From contig JAHHTR010000005.1 of the NCBI GenBank assembly GCA_020024515.1, positions 1 to 38,283 on the forward strand: DNA of 38,283 bases. The letters are read 5' to 3'. Made by a program: the position numbers and the translations under genes. The notes below the pieces were generated by a model. It saw only the letters and a list, made by a program, of their open reading frames with translations, made no database searches and was not told the origin of the DNA. This DNA comes from Angelakisella sp. (lineage in GTDB: Bacteria > Bacillota > Clostridia > Oscillospirales > Ruminococcaceae). This document shows positions 16,899 through 25,527 of this stretch, in pieces. Position 1 is the stretch's first letter. Every line of letters starts with the position of its first letter.

Positions 16899-17483
16899 AT
16901 GAGTTTAGTACCTGTTGTTATTGAACAGACAAGCAGAGGCGAGCGTTCTTATGATATATATTCACGTTTGCTAAATGACAGAGTAATTATGTTGTGTGAT
17001 GAGGTTAATGATGTTACATCAAGTTTGGTGGTTGCACAGCTTCTTTATCTTGAAAGCCAAGACCCTGAAAAAGATATTTCACTATATATAAATAGCCCTG
17101 GTGGTTCTATTACTGCCGGTATGGCAATATATGATACAATGAAATACATCAAATGTGATGTATCAACAATTTGTATAGGTATGGCAGCATCTATGGGTGC
17201 ATTTTTGCTATCATCAGGTACAAAAGGAAAACGTTTTGCTTTGCCAAACAGTGAAATAATGATACACCAACCATTAGGCGGCGTACAAGGTCAAGCAACA
17301 GATATTGAAATACACACAAATAGATTGTTAAAAATAAAAGAGAAGCTAAATACAATACTTGCTGAACAAACAGGCCAACCTCTTGATGTTATCAAAAAAG
17401 ATACAGAGAGAGATAACTTTATGGATGCTGATACAGCTTGTGAGTATGGACTAATTGACAAAGTAATTACAACAAGGGAATAA
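16899..17483 (+). CDS. clpP: ATP-dependent Clp protease proteolytic subunit ClpP
   Basis: Serine peptidase that forms the two-ring degradation chamber used by ClpX and ClpC. The triad is at canonical positions: Ser98 in GMAASMG, His123 in MIHQPLGG and Asp172 in TERDNF. At 194 residues it is of normal length with a minimal propeptide. AAGGAG lies 11 bases before the ATG. clpX follows after 32 bases on the same strand, so the protease and its unfoldase are made together. Confidence 0.98.
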   Translation: MSLVPVVIEQTSRGERSYDIYSRLLNDRVIMLCDEVNDVTSSLVVAQLLYLESQDPEKDISLYINSPGGSITAGMAIYDTMKYIKCDVSTICIGMAASMGAFLLSSGTKGKRFALPNSEIMIHQPLGGVQGQATDIEIHTNRLLKIKEKLNTILAEQTGQPLDVIKKDTERDNFMDADTACEYGLIDKVITTRE

Positions 17484-17515
17484 TGTTATATTTATAACTT
17501 AGGAGATTTTTAGGT

Positions 17516-18802
17516 ATGGCAAAAAAAGACAACCAAATGTATTGCTCATTTTGTGGCAAAACACAGGATCAAGTTGAAAAACTAATTATGGGCCCCGGTG
17601 TTGCAATATGTAATGAGTGTATAGAGCTATGCAATAATGTTTTATTAAATAGCAAGCCTACAAAAAAGGGTAAGCAGACAGAAAATAATTTTAAATTACC
17701 AAAACCAATTGAAATCAAATCTGTGCTTGATGATTATGTAATAGGTCAGGAGGAGGCAAAAAAGACTCTTTCTGTTGCTGTTTATAATCATTACAAAAGA
17801 ATTTATACAATGAATGATAAAGATGACGTAGAGCTTGGTAAGAGTAATGTTTTGCTACTTGGACCTACCGGTGTCGGCAAGACTTTGCTTGCACAAACTC
17901 TTGCAAAAACACTGAATGTTCCTTTTGCAATAGCCGATGCAACAACTCTTACAGAGGCAGGCTATGTTGGTGAAGATGTTGAAAATATACTTTTGCGTTT
18001 GATACAGGCAGCAGATTTTGATATAGAGCTAGCAGAACGTGGAATAATATATATTGATGAGATAGATAAAATTTCAAGAAAATCGGAAAACCCATCTATT
18101 ACACGTGATGTAAGCGGTGAGGGTGTTCAGCAAGCATTACTGAAAATAATCGAGGGAACAATTGCAAATGTTCCTCCACAAGGTGGAAGAAAGCACCCTC
18201 AACAAGAGTTTATACAAATAAATACAAAGAATATTTTGTTTATTTGCAGCGGTGCGTTTGAGGGACTTGATAAAGTAATAGCAAAACGTACAGAAAATTC
18301 CGGAATTGGTTTTGGTGCAAAAATAAAAGAGAGCGAAGATAAGAAACGTGCTACGCTGATGAAACAAGTTGAGCCACATGATTTAGTAAAATTCGGTATT
18401 ATTCCGGAACTTATCGGTAGAATACCTGTTATTACATCATTAGAAGACTTGGACAAAGAGGCACTGGTTACTATACTGAAAGCACCAAAAAATTCTCTTG
18501 TAAGACAATATAAAAAGTTATTTAATCTTGATAATATTGATCTTGATTTTGAAGATGATGCCTTGCTTGCTATTGCAAATATGGCTATCGAAAGAAAAAC
18601 AGGAGCAAGAGGCTTGCGTTCAATAATGGAAGATACATTAAAAGAAACTATGTTTGATATCCCTTCTCGTGCAGATGTAAAGCAAGTTTTGATTACAGAG
18701 GATTGTGTAGTTAATCACAGTGAACCGAAAATAACTCTCATAACAAGAAAACCAAAGGTTTTGCATAATATTTCTCTTGAGAGTGATGAAAAAGATGCTT
18801 AA
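17516..18802 (+). CDS. clpX: ClpX, AAA+ unfoldase of ClpXP
   Basis: Recognises, unfolds and feeds proteins into ClpP. A zinc-binding N-domain has Cys10, Cys13, Cys32 and Cys35. The AAA+ module has Walker A GPTGVGKT (about 117-124), the pore loop GYVGED, Walker B IIYIDEIDK and the RKTGARGLRS sensor-2 region. The 428-residue length is normal. The ClpP-docking loop is probably the GIGFGAK segment, an IGF-type motif. AGGAG lies ten bases before the ATG. Confidence 0.98.
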   Translation: MAKKDNQMYCSFCGKTQDQVEKLIMGPGVAICNECIELCNNVLLNSKPTKKGKQTENNFKLPKPIEIKSVLDDYVIGQEEAKKTLSVAVYNHYKRIYTMNDKDDVELGKSNVLLLGPTGVGKTLLAQTLAKTLNVPFAIADATTLTEAGYVGEDVENILLRLIQAADFDIELAERGIIYIDEIDKISRKSENPSITRDVSGEGVQQALLKIIEGTIANVPPQGGRKHPQQEFIQINTKNILFICSGAFEGLDKVIAKRTENSGIGFGAKIKESEDKKRATLMKQVEPHDLVKFGIIPELIGRIPVITSLEDLDKEALVTILKAPKNSLVRQYKKLFNLDNIDLDFEDDALLAIANMAIERKTGARGLRSIMEDTLKETMFDIPSRADVKQVLITEDCVVNHSEPKITLITRKPKVLHNISLESDEKDA

Positions 18803-18816
18803 TTGCAAAATTTATG

Positions 18817-18849
18817 TTGCTATCCTCTTTTAATTATGGGGGATAGCAA
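18817..18849 (+). terminator. Stem-loop between clpX and lon
   Basis: TTGCTATCC pairs with GGATAGCAA, extended inward by G-U pairs, around an A/T-rich loop. The following bases are TTATAATATAT rather than a U-tract, so it is more likely a processing or stability element than a strong terminator. A TATAAT at 18851-18856 has no good -35 partner. Confidence 0.4.
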
Positions 18850-18890
18850 TTATAATATATATAAATTTATTGTAGAAAGGTAGTGATTTT

Positions 18891-21353
18891 ATGAGTGAAA
18901 AAAATGTAAAAACTACTGGAAAATTAGATAACAGCATAGAAATACCAACAGAAGCGATAGAAATACCAACTCTTGCTATGCGTGGAATGGTAATATTTCC
19001 AAATATGATATTGCATTTTGATGTTGCAAGAGAAAAATCTATAAGGGCATTGCACGCGTCAATGAATGCAGACAGAAAAATTTTTCTTATTGCGCAAAAA
19101 GATGCGCTTGATGAAGATGTAGAAGTAGATAATCTATATAAAATAGGTGTTGTTGCGGAAATAAGACAAATAGTTCGTTCCGAAAATGACAGATTGAGAG
19201 TAGTTGTAGAAGGACTGTACAGAGCAAAAGTTATTGAATTTACAGAAGATACTCCTTTTTTGATTTCTGCTATAAAGCATTATCCACTAAAACGTATGTC
19301 AGCGGATAAAGAAAGTATAGAAGCGAAAATTCGTATTCTTAAAGACTCTTTTTCTGAATACGGTGATTTGTCTCCAACAATGCCAAATGAACTTTTGTCT
19401 GAAATTCTTTTAAGTGATGATGCTGTTGAACTTGCAGAATTTATAGCGGGAAATATGCAATTCGGTTTTATGGAAAAGCAAAAGATATTGGAAGAATCTC
19501 AACCTTTTAAAAGACTTGATTTATTGATTGATGTACTGTCAAAAGAAGTAGAGATATTAAAAATTGAGATAGATATTCAAGAAAAAGTAAAGACACAGAT
19601 GGATAAAAATCAACGTGACTATTACTTGCGTGAACAAATAAAGGTACTTAAAGATGAATTAAATGGTGGAGACAGTGAAGAAAACGAGATTGATTCATAT
19701 AGAAAAAAGATACGTGAACTTAAACTGGAAAAAGACTCAGAAGAAAAACTGTTAAAACAAATAGATAAACTTGACTTTTTATCTATTAATTCGCAAGAAG
19801 GTACTGTTATTCGTACACAACTTGACAGTATACTTGAAATACCTTTTAATAAATTCACAAAAGATAAGATAGATGTAGAAAAAGCAAGGAAAATTCTTGA
19901 TAAAGACCATTATGGACTTAAAAAGGTTAAAGAGAGAATTTTGGAAACTCTTGCAGTCAAAAAAATGGCAGGTGACACAGCAGGACAAATTATTTGTTTG
20001 CTTGGACCTCCAGGAATAGGTAAAACATCTATTGCTCGCTCGGTAGCTGAGTCAATGGGTAAAAAATATGTCAGACTGTCACTTGGCGGTGTGCGTGATG
20101 AGGCGGATATTCGCGGACACAGAAAGACATATCTTGGTGCTATGCCGGGGAGAATAATAGCTTCACTAAAACAAGCACAGTCGTTAAATCCACTTATGTT
20201 GCTTGATGAGATAGACAAGCTTGGCAGTGACCATAGAGGTGATCCATCGGCAGCTATGCTCGAAGTTCTTGACAGTGAGCAAAATAAGGCATTTCGTGAC
20301 CACTATATAGAAATACCTGTGGATTTATCACAAGTATTCTTTATAGCTACTGCAAATAATCGAGAGACAATACCAGCTCCACTTCTTGACAGAATGGAAA
20401 TAATAGAATTGACATCATATACACGTGAGGAAAAATTTAATATTTGTAAAAATCATTTGATACCAAAACAAATAAAAAAACATGGTATCTCATCACAACA
20501 ATTAAGTATAGAAAATAGCGCTATATACAGTATTATTGATAATTATACACGTGAGGCAGGCGTCAGAACACTGGAAAGAATGATTGCGAAGATTTGCCGT
20601 AAATGTGATATGAAGTTTGTTGTAAAAGCTGCACCTGAAAAGATAAAAATTAAGGCAAAAGACTTGCTTGAATACTTGGGTACACCGAGATTTAAAGATG
20701 ATGAAAAGCCAAAAGAAGACCTAGTAGGTATTGCAAACGGTTTGGCATGGACATCGGTAGGTGGCGAAATGTTGCAAGCCGAAGTAGCTGTGTTAAACGG
20801 TAAGGGTGAAAACAAAATGACAGGTTCACTTGGTGATGTTATGAAAGAATCTGTATCTACTGCTGTAACTTGCATAAGAAGTCGTACAAGTAAATATGGC
20901 ATAGATAATGATTTTTATAAGACAAAGGATATACATATACATTTCCCTGAGGGTGCTGTGCCAAAGGACGGTCCATCGGCAGGTATAACTATTTGTACAG
21001 CTATGGTATCGGCTCTTACCGATATACCGGTGCGTCACGATGTTGCAATGACAGGTGAAATAACGCTACGTGGTAATGTATTGCCGATAGGCGGACTTCG
21101 TGAAAAGACAATGGCAGCATATAAACAAGGTATGAAAAAAGTTATTATACCTTTTGCAAATATTCCTGATCTCGACGAAGTAGAGGATATAGTAAAAGAA
21201 AATATTGAATTTATCCCTGCAAAAACAATAGATACAGTGCTGAAAAACGCACTTTGTAAACTACCGAACAATGACCAATGCAAAGCGGTATCGGAAGAAA
21301 AAACCGTTATAATAAAAGAAGACAGAGACAGTAAGGTAAAAGAATACTTTTAA
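18891..21353 (+). CDS. lon: ATP-dependent protease Lon
   Basis: Homo-oligomeric AAA+ serine protease that removes damaged and regulatory proteins in the cytosol. The LON substrate-binding N-domain spans about 22-215, a coiled segment about 225-300, then AAA+ with Walker A GPPGIGKT (about 371-378) and Walker B MLLDEIDKLG. The protease domain has Ser696 in PKDGPSAG and Lys739 in GGLREKTMAA, 43 residues apart as in other LonA proteins. Length is 820, with a short extra C-terminal tail. Start has AAAGG upstream. engB follows, as is usual for lonA in Firmicutes. Confidence 0.97.
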   Translation: MSEKNVKTTGKLDNSIEIPTEAIEIPTLAMRGMVIFPNMILHFDVAREKSIRALHASMNADRKIFLIAQKDALDEDVEVDNLYKIGVVAEIRQIVRSENDRLRVVVEGLYRAKVIEFTEDTPFLISAIKHYPLKRMSADKESIEAKIRILKDSFSEYGDLSPTMPNELLSEILLSDDAVELAEFIAGNMQFGFMEKQKILEESQPFKRLDLLIDVLSKEVEILKIEIDIQEKVKTQMDKNQRDYYLREQIKVLKDELNGGDSEENEIDSYRKKIRELKLEKDSEEKLLKQIDKLDFLSINSQEGTVIRTQLDSILEIPFNKFTKDKIDVEKARKILDKDHYGLKKVKERILETLAVKKMAGDTAGQIICLLGPPGIGKTSIARSVAESMGKKYVRLSLGGVRDEADIRGHRKTYLGAMPGRIIASLKQAQSLNPLMLLDEIDKLGSDHRGDPSAAMLEVLDSEQNKAFRDHYIEIPVDLSQVFFIATANNRETIPAPLLDRMEIIELTSYTREEKFNICKNHLIPKQIKKHGISSQQLSIENSAIYSIIDNYTREAGVRTLERMIAKICRKCDMKFVVKAAPEKIKIKAKDLLEYLGTPRFKDDEKPKEDLVGIANGLAWTSVGGEMLQAEVAVLNGKGENKMTGSLGDVMKESVSTAVTCIRSRTSKYGIDNDFYKTKDIHIHFPEGAVPKDGPSAGITICTAMVSALTDIPVRHDVAMTGEITLRGNVLPIGGLREKTMAAYKQGMKKVIIPFANIPDLDEVEDIVKENIEFIPAKTIDTVLKNALCKLPNNDQCKAVSEEKTVIIKEDRDSKVKEYF

Positions 21354-21414
21354 TTATTTGAATTTGTAAAAAGGATTATGACTTGCTTTGCATTAAAAAA
21401 TGAAAGGAATAAAT

Positions 21415-22002
21415 ATGAATTATAATAAAGTTGAGTTTTTAACTTCATTCGGAACATTAAAGCAAATACCACCTTATGAAAAAGCAGAGATAATATTTGC
21501 TGGACATTCCAATGTGGGCAAGTCATCAATGATAAACAAAGTATTTAACAGAAAGGCACTTGCGAGAGTGAGTGCCACTCCGGGTAAAACTATTACAATA
21601 AATTATTTTGACAGTGAAAAAATACATTTTGTAGACTTACCCGGCTATGGCTATGCTAAACGTTCAAATGGTGAAAAAAGAAGATGGGCAGAGCTAATAG
21701 AAGGATATTTTAACAGTGAAAGAGATATTCGTCTTGTTTTTGCACTTGTGGATATAAGGCACAAGCCAACAAAAGACGATATAACAATGATAGATTTTTT
21801 GATTGACAGTGAACTGCCATTTGTTGTTGTATTGACAAAGGCAGATAAACTGAGCAAAGCACAACTTACAAAGAGACTGGAAGAATTCAAGACAGAAATA
21901 CCAATGGGTGAAGATGTAACTATGATACCTTTTTCATCTGAAAGCGGTTTTGGTTTGGATACAGTACACCAGATAATAGAGGATATAGAGGCAGACTCAT
22001 AA
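21415..22002 (+). CDS. engB: Ribosome biogenesis GTPase EngB (YsxC/YihA)
   Basis: GTPase for 50S subunit assembly. G1 is GHSNVGKSS, G2 lies in the TPGKT region, G3 is DLPGYGYA, G4 TKADK and G5 SSESG. The length of 195 residues is typical. The ATG at 21415 is preferred because AAAGGA lies six bases upstream; an ATG 15 bases earlier precedes that site. It is about 60 bases after lon and 37 bases before lysA, so all three may be co-transcribed. Confidence 0.95.
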   Translation: MNYNKVEFLTSFGTLKQIPPYEKAEIIFAGHSNVGKSSMINKVFNRKALARVSATPGKTITINYFDSEKIHFVDLPGYGYAKRSNGEKRRWAELIEGYFNSERDIRLVFALVDIRHKPTKDDITMIDFLIDSELPFVVVLTKADKLSKAQLTKRLEEFKTEIPMGEDVTMIPFSSESGFGLDTVHQIIEDIEADS

Positions 22003-22039
22003 ATTTTATAATCTGAATTTTTAAGAGGGGTTAAAAAGT

Positions 22040-23335
22040 ATGATTACAGAAAGTTTGCAAATAAATGAAAAAGGTAATCTTGCAATAGGCGGAATAGATA
22101 CACTTTTTTTGACAGAAAAGTATGGTACACCGCTGTATGTTATGGACGAAGACCAAATACGCAAGAATTGTAAGAGCTATGTGAATGCTATTAATGATTA
22201 TTATGATGGATACGGTATGGTTGCCTATGCGTCAAAAGCTTTTAACTGCAAAGCTATGTGTGGTATTATAAAAGACGAGAATATGGGAATAGATGTTGTA
22301 TCGGGGGGCGAACTCTATACGGCGAAACTTGTCGATTTTCCTGCGGGAAAAATAGTATTTCATGGTAACAATAAGACACCAAATGAGCTTATAATGGCAA
22401 TAGAGTATGGTGTAGGAAGAATAGTTGTAGATAATATTTTTGAACTTAAACTATTGGATAAACTTGCAGCTGCCGCAAACAAGAAAATCAATATTATGTT
22501 AAGAATAAAGCCAGGTGTAGATGCGCATACACATGACTTTATACGTACAGGGCAAATAGACAGTAAGTTTGGCTTTGCACTGGAAACAGGCGAGGCACTG
22601 GACGCCGTAGAACAGAGTTTAAAAGCAGAAAATTTGAATTTGAGCGGATTACACTGCCATATCGGTTCACAAATTTTTGATATAGAGCCATTTTGCCATG
22701 CAAGCGAAATAATGCTTAATTTTATGTGTGATATAAGAGAGAAATTTGGATTTACAGTAAAAGAGCTGAATATGGGTGGCGGCTTTGGTATTAAATACAT
22801 AAAAGAAAATGATCCACCAAGCTATACAAATTTTGTAAAAGACATAATTGTTACAATAAAGACAACTTGTGAGAAAAAACAGTTTGATTTACCGTTTTTG
22901 ATTTTTGAGCCGGGACGTTCTATTGTGGGCGAGGCAGGTATTACACTATATAAGATAGGTGCTATAAAGGAAATACCGAATATCCGTACATATATTTCGG
23001 TTGATGGTGGTATGTGTGATAATCCAAGATACGCACTGTATAAAGCAGATTATACATTTACTGTTGCAAACAGAGCAAATGAAGAAAAGACAAATAAGGT
23101 AACTATTGCGGGAAAATGCTGTGAGTCAGGTGACCTTTTGGGTGAGAATATTATGTTGCAAAATGTAGAAATAGGTGATACTTTGGCAGTTATGTCAACA
23201 GGTGCATATAACTATGCTATGTCATCAAACTATAACAGAAACTTGACACCGCCTGTTATTATGGTAAAAGATGGTAAAGACCGTATTGTCATAAAAGGTC
23301 AAACTTATGAAGATATTGTTCGCAATGATATATAA
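22040..23335 (+). CDS. lysA: Diaminopimelate decarboxylase
   Basis: PLP-dependent enzyme that converts meso-diaminopimelate to L-lysine. Lys66 in YASKAF is the Schiff-base residue. Other marks are HCHIGSQ, the glycine-rich phosphate loop GGGFGIKY, EPGRSIVGEAG, and the CCESGDLL segment that supplies the active-site Cys from the partner subunit. At 431 residues it is full length. GAGGGG lies nine bases before the ATG. It follows engB closely; no lysine riboswitch is visible directly upstream, so it appears to be driven by the proteostasis transcript. Confidence 0.95.
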   Translation: MITESLQINEKGNLAIGGIDTLFLTEKYGTPLYVMDEDQIRKNCKSYVNAINDYYDGYGMVAYASKAFNCKAMCGIIKDENMGIDVVSGGELYTAKLVDFPAGKIVFHGNNKTPNELIMAIEYGVGRIVVDNIFELKLLDKLAAAANKKINIMLRIKPGVDAHTHDFIRTGQIDSKFGFALETGEALDAVEQSLKAENLNLSGLHCHIGSQIFDIEPFCHASEIMLNFMCDIREKFGFTVKELNMGGGFGIKYIKENDPPSYTNFVKDIIVTIKTTCEKKQFDLPFLIFEPGRSIVGEAGITLYKIGAIKEIPNIRTYISVDGGMCDNPRYALYKADYTFTVANRANEEKTNKVTIAGKCCESGDLLGENIMLQNVEIGDTLAVMSTGAYNYAMSSNYNRNLTPPVIMVKDGKDRIVIKGQTYEDIVRNDI

Positions 23336-23362
23336 AAGATAGTTTTAGAGGATATTAAAAAA

Positions 23363-23677
23363 ATGGGACAACACACGCATATTAATAAAGACGGTGTAGC
23401 TATTACACATACACATACTCATGCCAATCAAAAGGCAGTTCTAAACCGTTTATCAAGAGTTATCGGACATTTACAGTCAATTAAAACAATGGTAGAGGAC
23501 GGTAGAGATTGTAGTGAAATATTGATACAGTTATCAGCGGTAAAATCCGCTGTAAACAATACAGGTAAAATAATACTGCAAGATCACATTGAACATTGTA
23601 TAGTAGATGCTGTTGAAAATAATGATATGCAGTCAATACAAGAACTAAATCATGCTATTGATAGGTTTATTAAATAA
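23363..23677 (+). CDS. CsoR/FrmR-family metal-sensing repressor
   Basis: Small all-helical DNA-binding repressor. The core RLSRVIGHLQSIKTMVEDG is split here as RLSRVIGHLQ then SIKTMVEDGRDC. Cys50, His75 and Cys79 keep the same spacing (25 and 4) as the Cu(I) ligands of CsoR. The first 20 residues are rich in His (HTHINKDG, ITHTHTH), which could add metal-binding capacity, as in nickel/cobalt members of the family. No copper, nickel or formaldehyde target gene is adjacent. It starts 27 bases after lysA with GAGGAT upstream. Which metal or ligand it senses cannot be told from sequence. Confidence 0.85.
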   Translation: MGQHTHINKDGVAITHTHTHANQKAVLNRLSRVIGHLQSIKTMVEDGRDCSEILIQLSAVKSAVNNTGKIILQDHIEHCIVDAVENNDMQSIQELNHAIDRFIK

Positions 23678-23686
23678 TTTAAAAAC

Positions 23687-23715
23687 TTGATAAACTGTTG
23701 TAAATATGTTAATAT
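23687..23715 (+). promoter_or_regulatory. Promoter of the DtxR-family gene, inside an inverted repeat
   Basis: TTGATA (23687-23692), 17 bases, TAATAT (23710-23715) with TG at 23707-23708 extending the -10. ATAAACTG (23690-23697) and CAGTTTAT (23725-23732) are perfect complements on either side of the -10, and TTAAATAATTTAA before and TTAAATTATTTAA after extend the symmetry. This suggests control by a bound dimer, possibly the gene's own product. Confidence 0.6.
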
Positions 23716-23756
23716 ACAAATGAGCAGTTTATTAAATTATTTAAAGGAGGAATAAT

Positions 23757-24131
23757 GTGATTTCAACAAATCAATCTGCCGAGGACTATTTGGAAACTAT
23801 ATATATTTTACAGCAGAGAATAGGTGATGTTCGCTCTATTGACATAGTGAACGATACCGGTTATTCCAAACCAAGTATTAGTATTGCTATGAAAAAGCTA
23901 AAAACTAAAAAATATATAGATGTTGATGGTCATGGATATATAACTCTTACAAAAGAAGGTAAAGCGATAGCTGAAGAAGTTTATCAAAAACATTGTTGCT
24001 TAAAGCAGTTTTTTATGATGATAGGTGTTGATGAACAAACAGCGTCAAAAGATGCGTGTAATGTTGAACATATGATAAGTCAAGAAACTTTTGAGTGTAT
24101 GAAGACATTTGTAAATAATTCTTTAAAATAA
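23757..24131 (+). CDS. DtxR/MntR-family metal-dependent regulator
   Basis: Metal-dependent transcription regulator of 124 residues. An N-terminal winged helix (about 5-65, with QSAEDYLETIYIL and GYSKPSISIAMKKLK) is followed by the dimerisation and metal-binding helices. Residues such as EEVYQKHCCLKQFF and ACNVEHMIS are characteristic. The C-terminal SH3-like domain of full-length DtxR is absent, as in MntR. Start is GTG with AAGGAGG six bases upstream; an ATG overlapping it is followed at once by a stop. No feoAB or mntH lies in the window. Confidence 0.9.
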   Translation: MISTNQSAEDYLETIYILQQRIGDVRSIDIVNDTGYSKPSISIAMKKLKTKKYIDVDGHGYITLTKEGKAIAEEVYQKHCCLKQFFMMIGVDEQTASKDACNVEHMISQETFECMKTFVNNSLK

Positions 24132-24150
24132 TTTTTTAATATTAGGGTAT

Positions 24151-24197
24151 AAAAAAGGCTTAGTTTTCACTATAATAATGAAAACTAGGCCTTTTTT
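24151..24197. terminator. Bidirectional terminator between the dtxR-like gene and ptsH
   Basis: A 19-pair stem with one G-U joins AAAAAAGGCTTAGTTTTCA to TGAAAACTAGGCCTTTTTT around a nine-base loop. It gives a U-tract in both directions, serving the two convergent genes. Confidence 0.95.
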
Positions 24198-24220
24198 ATT
24201 TTTATATTTTGTAATTAAAT

Positions 24221-24484
24221 TTATTCAGCAAAGCCTGATTCAATTAGTTTTACAAGTGAATCGATAGCTTGTTCTTCATCTGTGCCATCAGCAATAATTT
24301 TTATTTCTGTGCCACCAACAATACCAAGTGATAGTACACCAAGTAGACTCTTTGCGTTTACTCTACGCTCTTGTTTTTCTACCCAAATAGATGATTTAAA
24401 CTCATTTGCTTTTTGGATAAAGAATGTAGCAGGTCTTGCATGTAGACCAACGTGATTTTGTACAGTTACTTCTTTAACGAACAT
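24221..24484 (-). CDS. ptsH: Phosphocarrier protein HPr
   Basis: Carries phosphate from enzyme I to the sugar-specific PTS components. His15 in GLHARPATFF is the phosphorylated residue and Ser46 in NAKSLLGVLSLG is the HPr-kinase site used in carbon catabolite control of Gram-positive bacteria. The presence of His15 excludes the regulatory paralogue Crh. The 87-residue length is standard. GGAGAG lies nine bases before the ATG. ptsI, usually next to it, is not in the window; ptsH stands alone with its own promoter, leader and operator-like palindrome. Confidence 0.95.
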   Translation of the reverse strand: MFVKEVTVQNHVGLHARPATFFIQKANEFKSSIWVEKQERRVNAKSLLGVLSLGIVGGTEIKIIADGTDEEQAIDSLVKLIESGFAE

Positions 24485-24574
24485 AATGATAACTCTCCAA
24501 TCTAAATAATCGTAGTATATATTTTTATAAGTAGTTTTAGTAACATAATATCATTATTACTAAAAAATATATTC

Positions 24575-24591
24575 TGTATACATGGTATACA
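24575..24591. promoter_or_regulatory. Operator-like palindrome in the ptsH leader
   Basis: TGTATAC, three bases, GTATACA: two perfect seven-base half-sites. It lies about 20-36 bases downstream of the predicted ptsH transcription start, a typical place for a repressor. The half-site resembles GntR-family operators, but the cognate protein is not known. Confidence 0.55.
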
Positions 24592-24617
24592 TTTTAAGAT
24601 TAACTCACAACAAGACA

Positions 24618-24645
24618 ATTATATCATATTATCGAAAATCGTCAA
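24618..24645 (-). promoter_or_regulatory. ptsH promoter
   Basis: On the minus strand TTGACG (24645-24640) and TATAAT (24623-24618) are separated by 16 bases with TGA immediately before the -10. This is one of the best promoter matches in the window. Start is predicted near 24611. Confidence 0.8.
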
Positions 24646-24737
24646 CTATTTCAATTTACAAATTATATTATTTTTAAATTTTTTGATGAAAGTATATAAT
24701 TTGATAGGTAGAAAGGCATACCTTTGTACAAAAATAC

Positions 24738-24789
24738 TATAAAGTTTTTAACAAAATATAAGTTTTGTATAAAGTTTTCAACAAACTTA
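24738..24789. repeat. Imperfect tandem repeat, period 30, after trmD
   Basis: TATAAAGTTTTTAACAAA at 24738 recurs as TATAAAGTTTTCAACAAA at 24768. The second copy runs into the trmD stop codon. The unit is nearly pure A/T and may be slippage; no function is evident. Confidence 0.4.
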
Positions 24790-25527
24790 TTTTTTTAGTG
24801 TTTGTAAAAATGCAATATCTTCTTTTGTTAGATTATAATTTTTCAGCATATCCGGACGTTTATAGTATGTACTTTCAAGTGCTTTTTGATGTCTCCATTT
24901 TTTTATATTTTCGTGATGTCCACTCAGAAGTATTTTTGGAACTTCTTTGTCGTGCCAAACCGCAGGTTTTGTATATTGCGGATATTCAAGTAATCCATTG
25001 TAGTGGCTTTCTTCCGTAAAGCAACTTTCGTTACTCAACACTCCGTCGCACAGTCTGCCTATTGAGTCAACAAGCACCATTGCACCTAGTTCACCACCGG
25101 TAAGAACATAGTCGCCGATAGAGATTTCCATATCAACAATTTCTTCGATTAATCGTTCATCAATACCTTCATAGTGTCCGCATATTATAAATATCGGTCT
25201 GTCTATGTTTGCAAGTTTATTACACAAGTTTTGTGTTAATGTTTTTCCTTTTGGACTCATATATATAACAAGTGGTTTTTCGTCTATACTGTTTTTTGCG
25301 TCTTCATAACATTTGTAAATAGGCTCTGCCTGCATTAGCATACCCATACCGCCACCATAAGTAGTATCATCAACTCTGTTCCATTTATCTGTTGAATAAT
25401 TACGTATATTGTGTATACGTATATCAAGTTTATTTGCTTTTACAGCACGACCGATTACACTTTCACTCAATACCGCACTGCACATTTCCGGAAAAAGTGT
25501 GGCGATATCAAATCTTGGTGTCGTCAT
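24787..25527 (-). CDS. trmD: tRNA (guanine-37-N1) methyltransferase TrmD
   Basis: Methylates G37 next to the anticodon, preventing frameshifting. The SPOUT knot residues are visible: YGGGMGMLMQAEP, YMSPKG, ICGHYEGIDERL and SIGDYVLTGGELGAM. Length is 246 residues from the chosen ATG. AAGGA lies ten bases before it; a TTG six bases earlier has a four-base spacer and is less likely. It overlaps the end of rimM by 20 bases, so translation is coupled. The usual neighbour rplS is about 13 kb away on the other strand. Confidence 0.96.
   Translation of the reverse strand: MTTPRFDIATLFPEMCSAVLSESVIGRAVKANKLDIRIHNIRNYSTDKWNRVDDTTYGGGMGMLMQAEPIYKCYEDAKNSIDEKPLVIYMSPKGKTLTQNLCNKLANIDRPIFIICGHYEGIDERLIEEIVDMEISIGDYVLTGGELGAMVLVDSIGRLCDGVLSNESCFTEESHYNGLLEYPQYTKPAVWHDKEVPKILLSGHHENIKKWRHQKALESTYYKRPDMLKNYNLTKEDIAFLQTLKK

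Larger units (their letters stand above)
24485..24786. other. Intergenic region between ptsH and trmD
   Basis: The left half is the ptsH leader with hairpin TTTTAGTAA/TTACTAAAA (24535-24543, 24557-24565), the operator-like palindrome at 24575-24591 and the ptsH promoter at 24618-24645. The right half, downstream of trmD, holds a short tandem repeat (24738-24789) and a small inverted repeat AAAGG/CCTTT near 24713-24726. No gene seen. Confidence 0.5.

Noticed and set aside
24221..24484. Crh instead of HPr
   Set aside because: Crh lacks the phosphorylatable His15; here His15 is present in GLHARPA.
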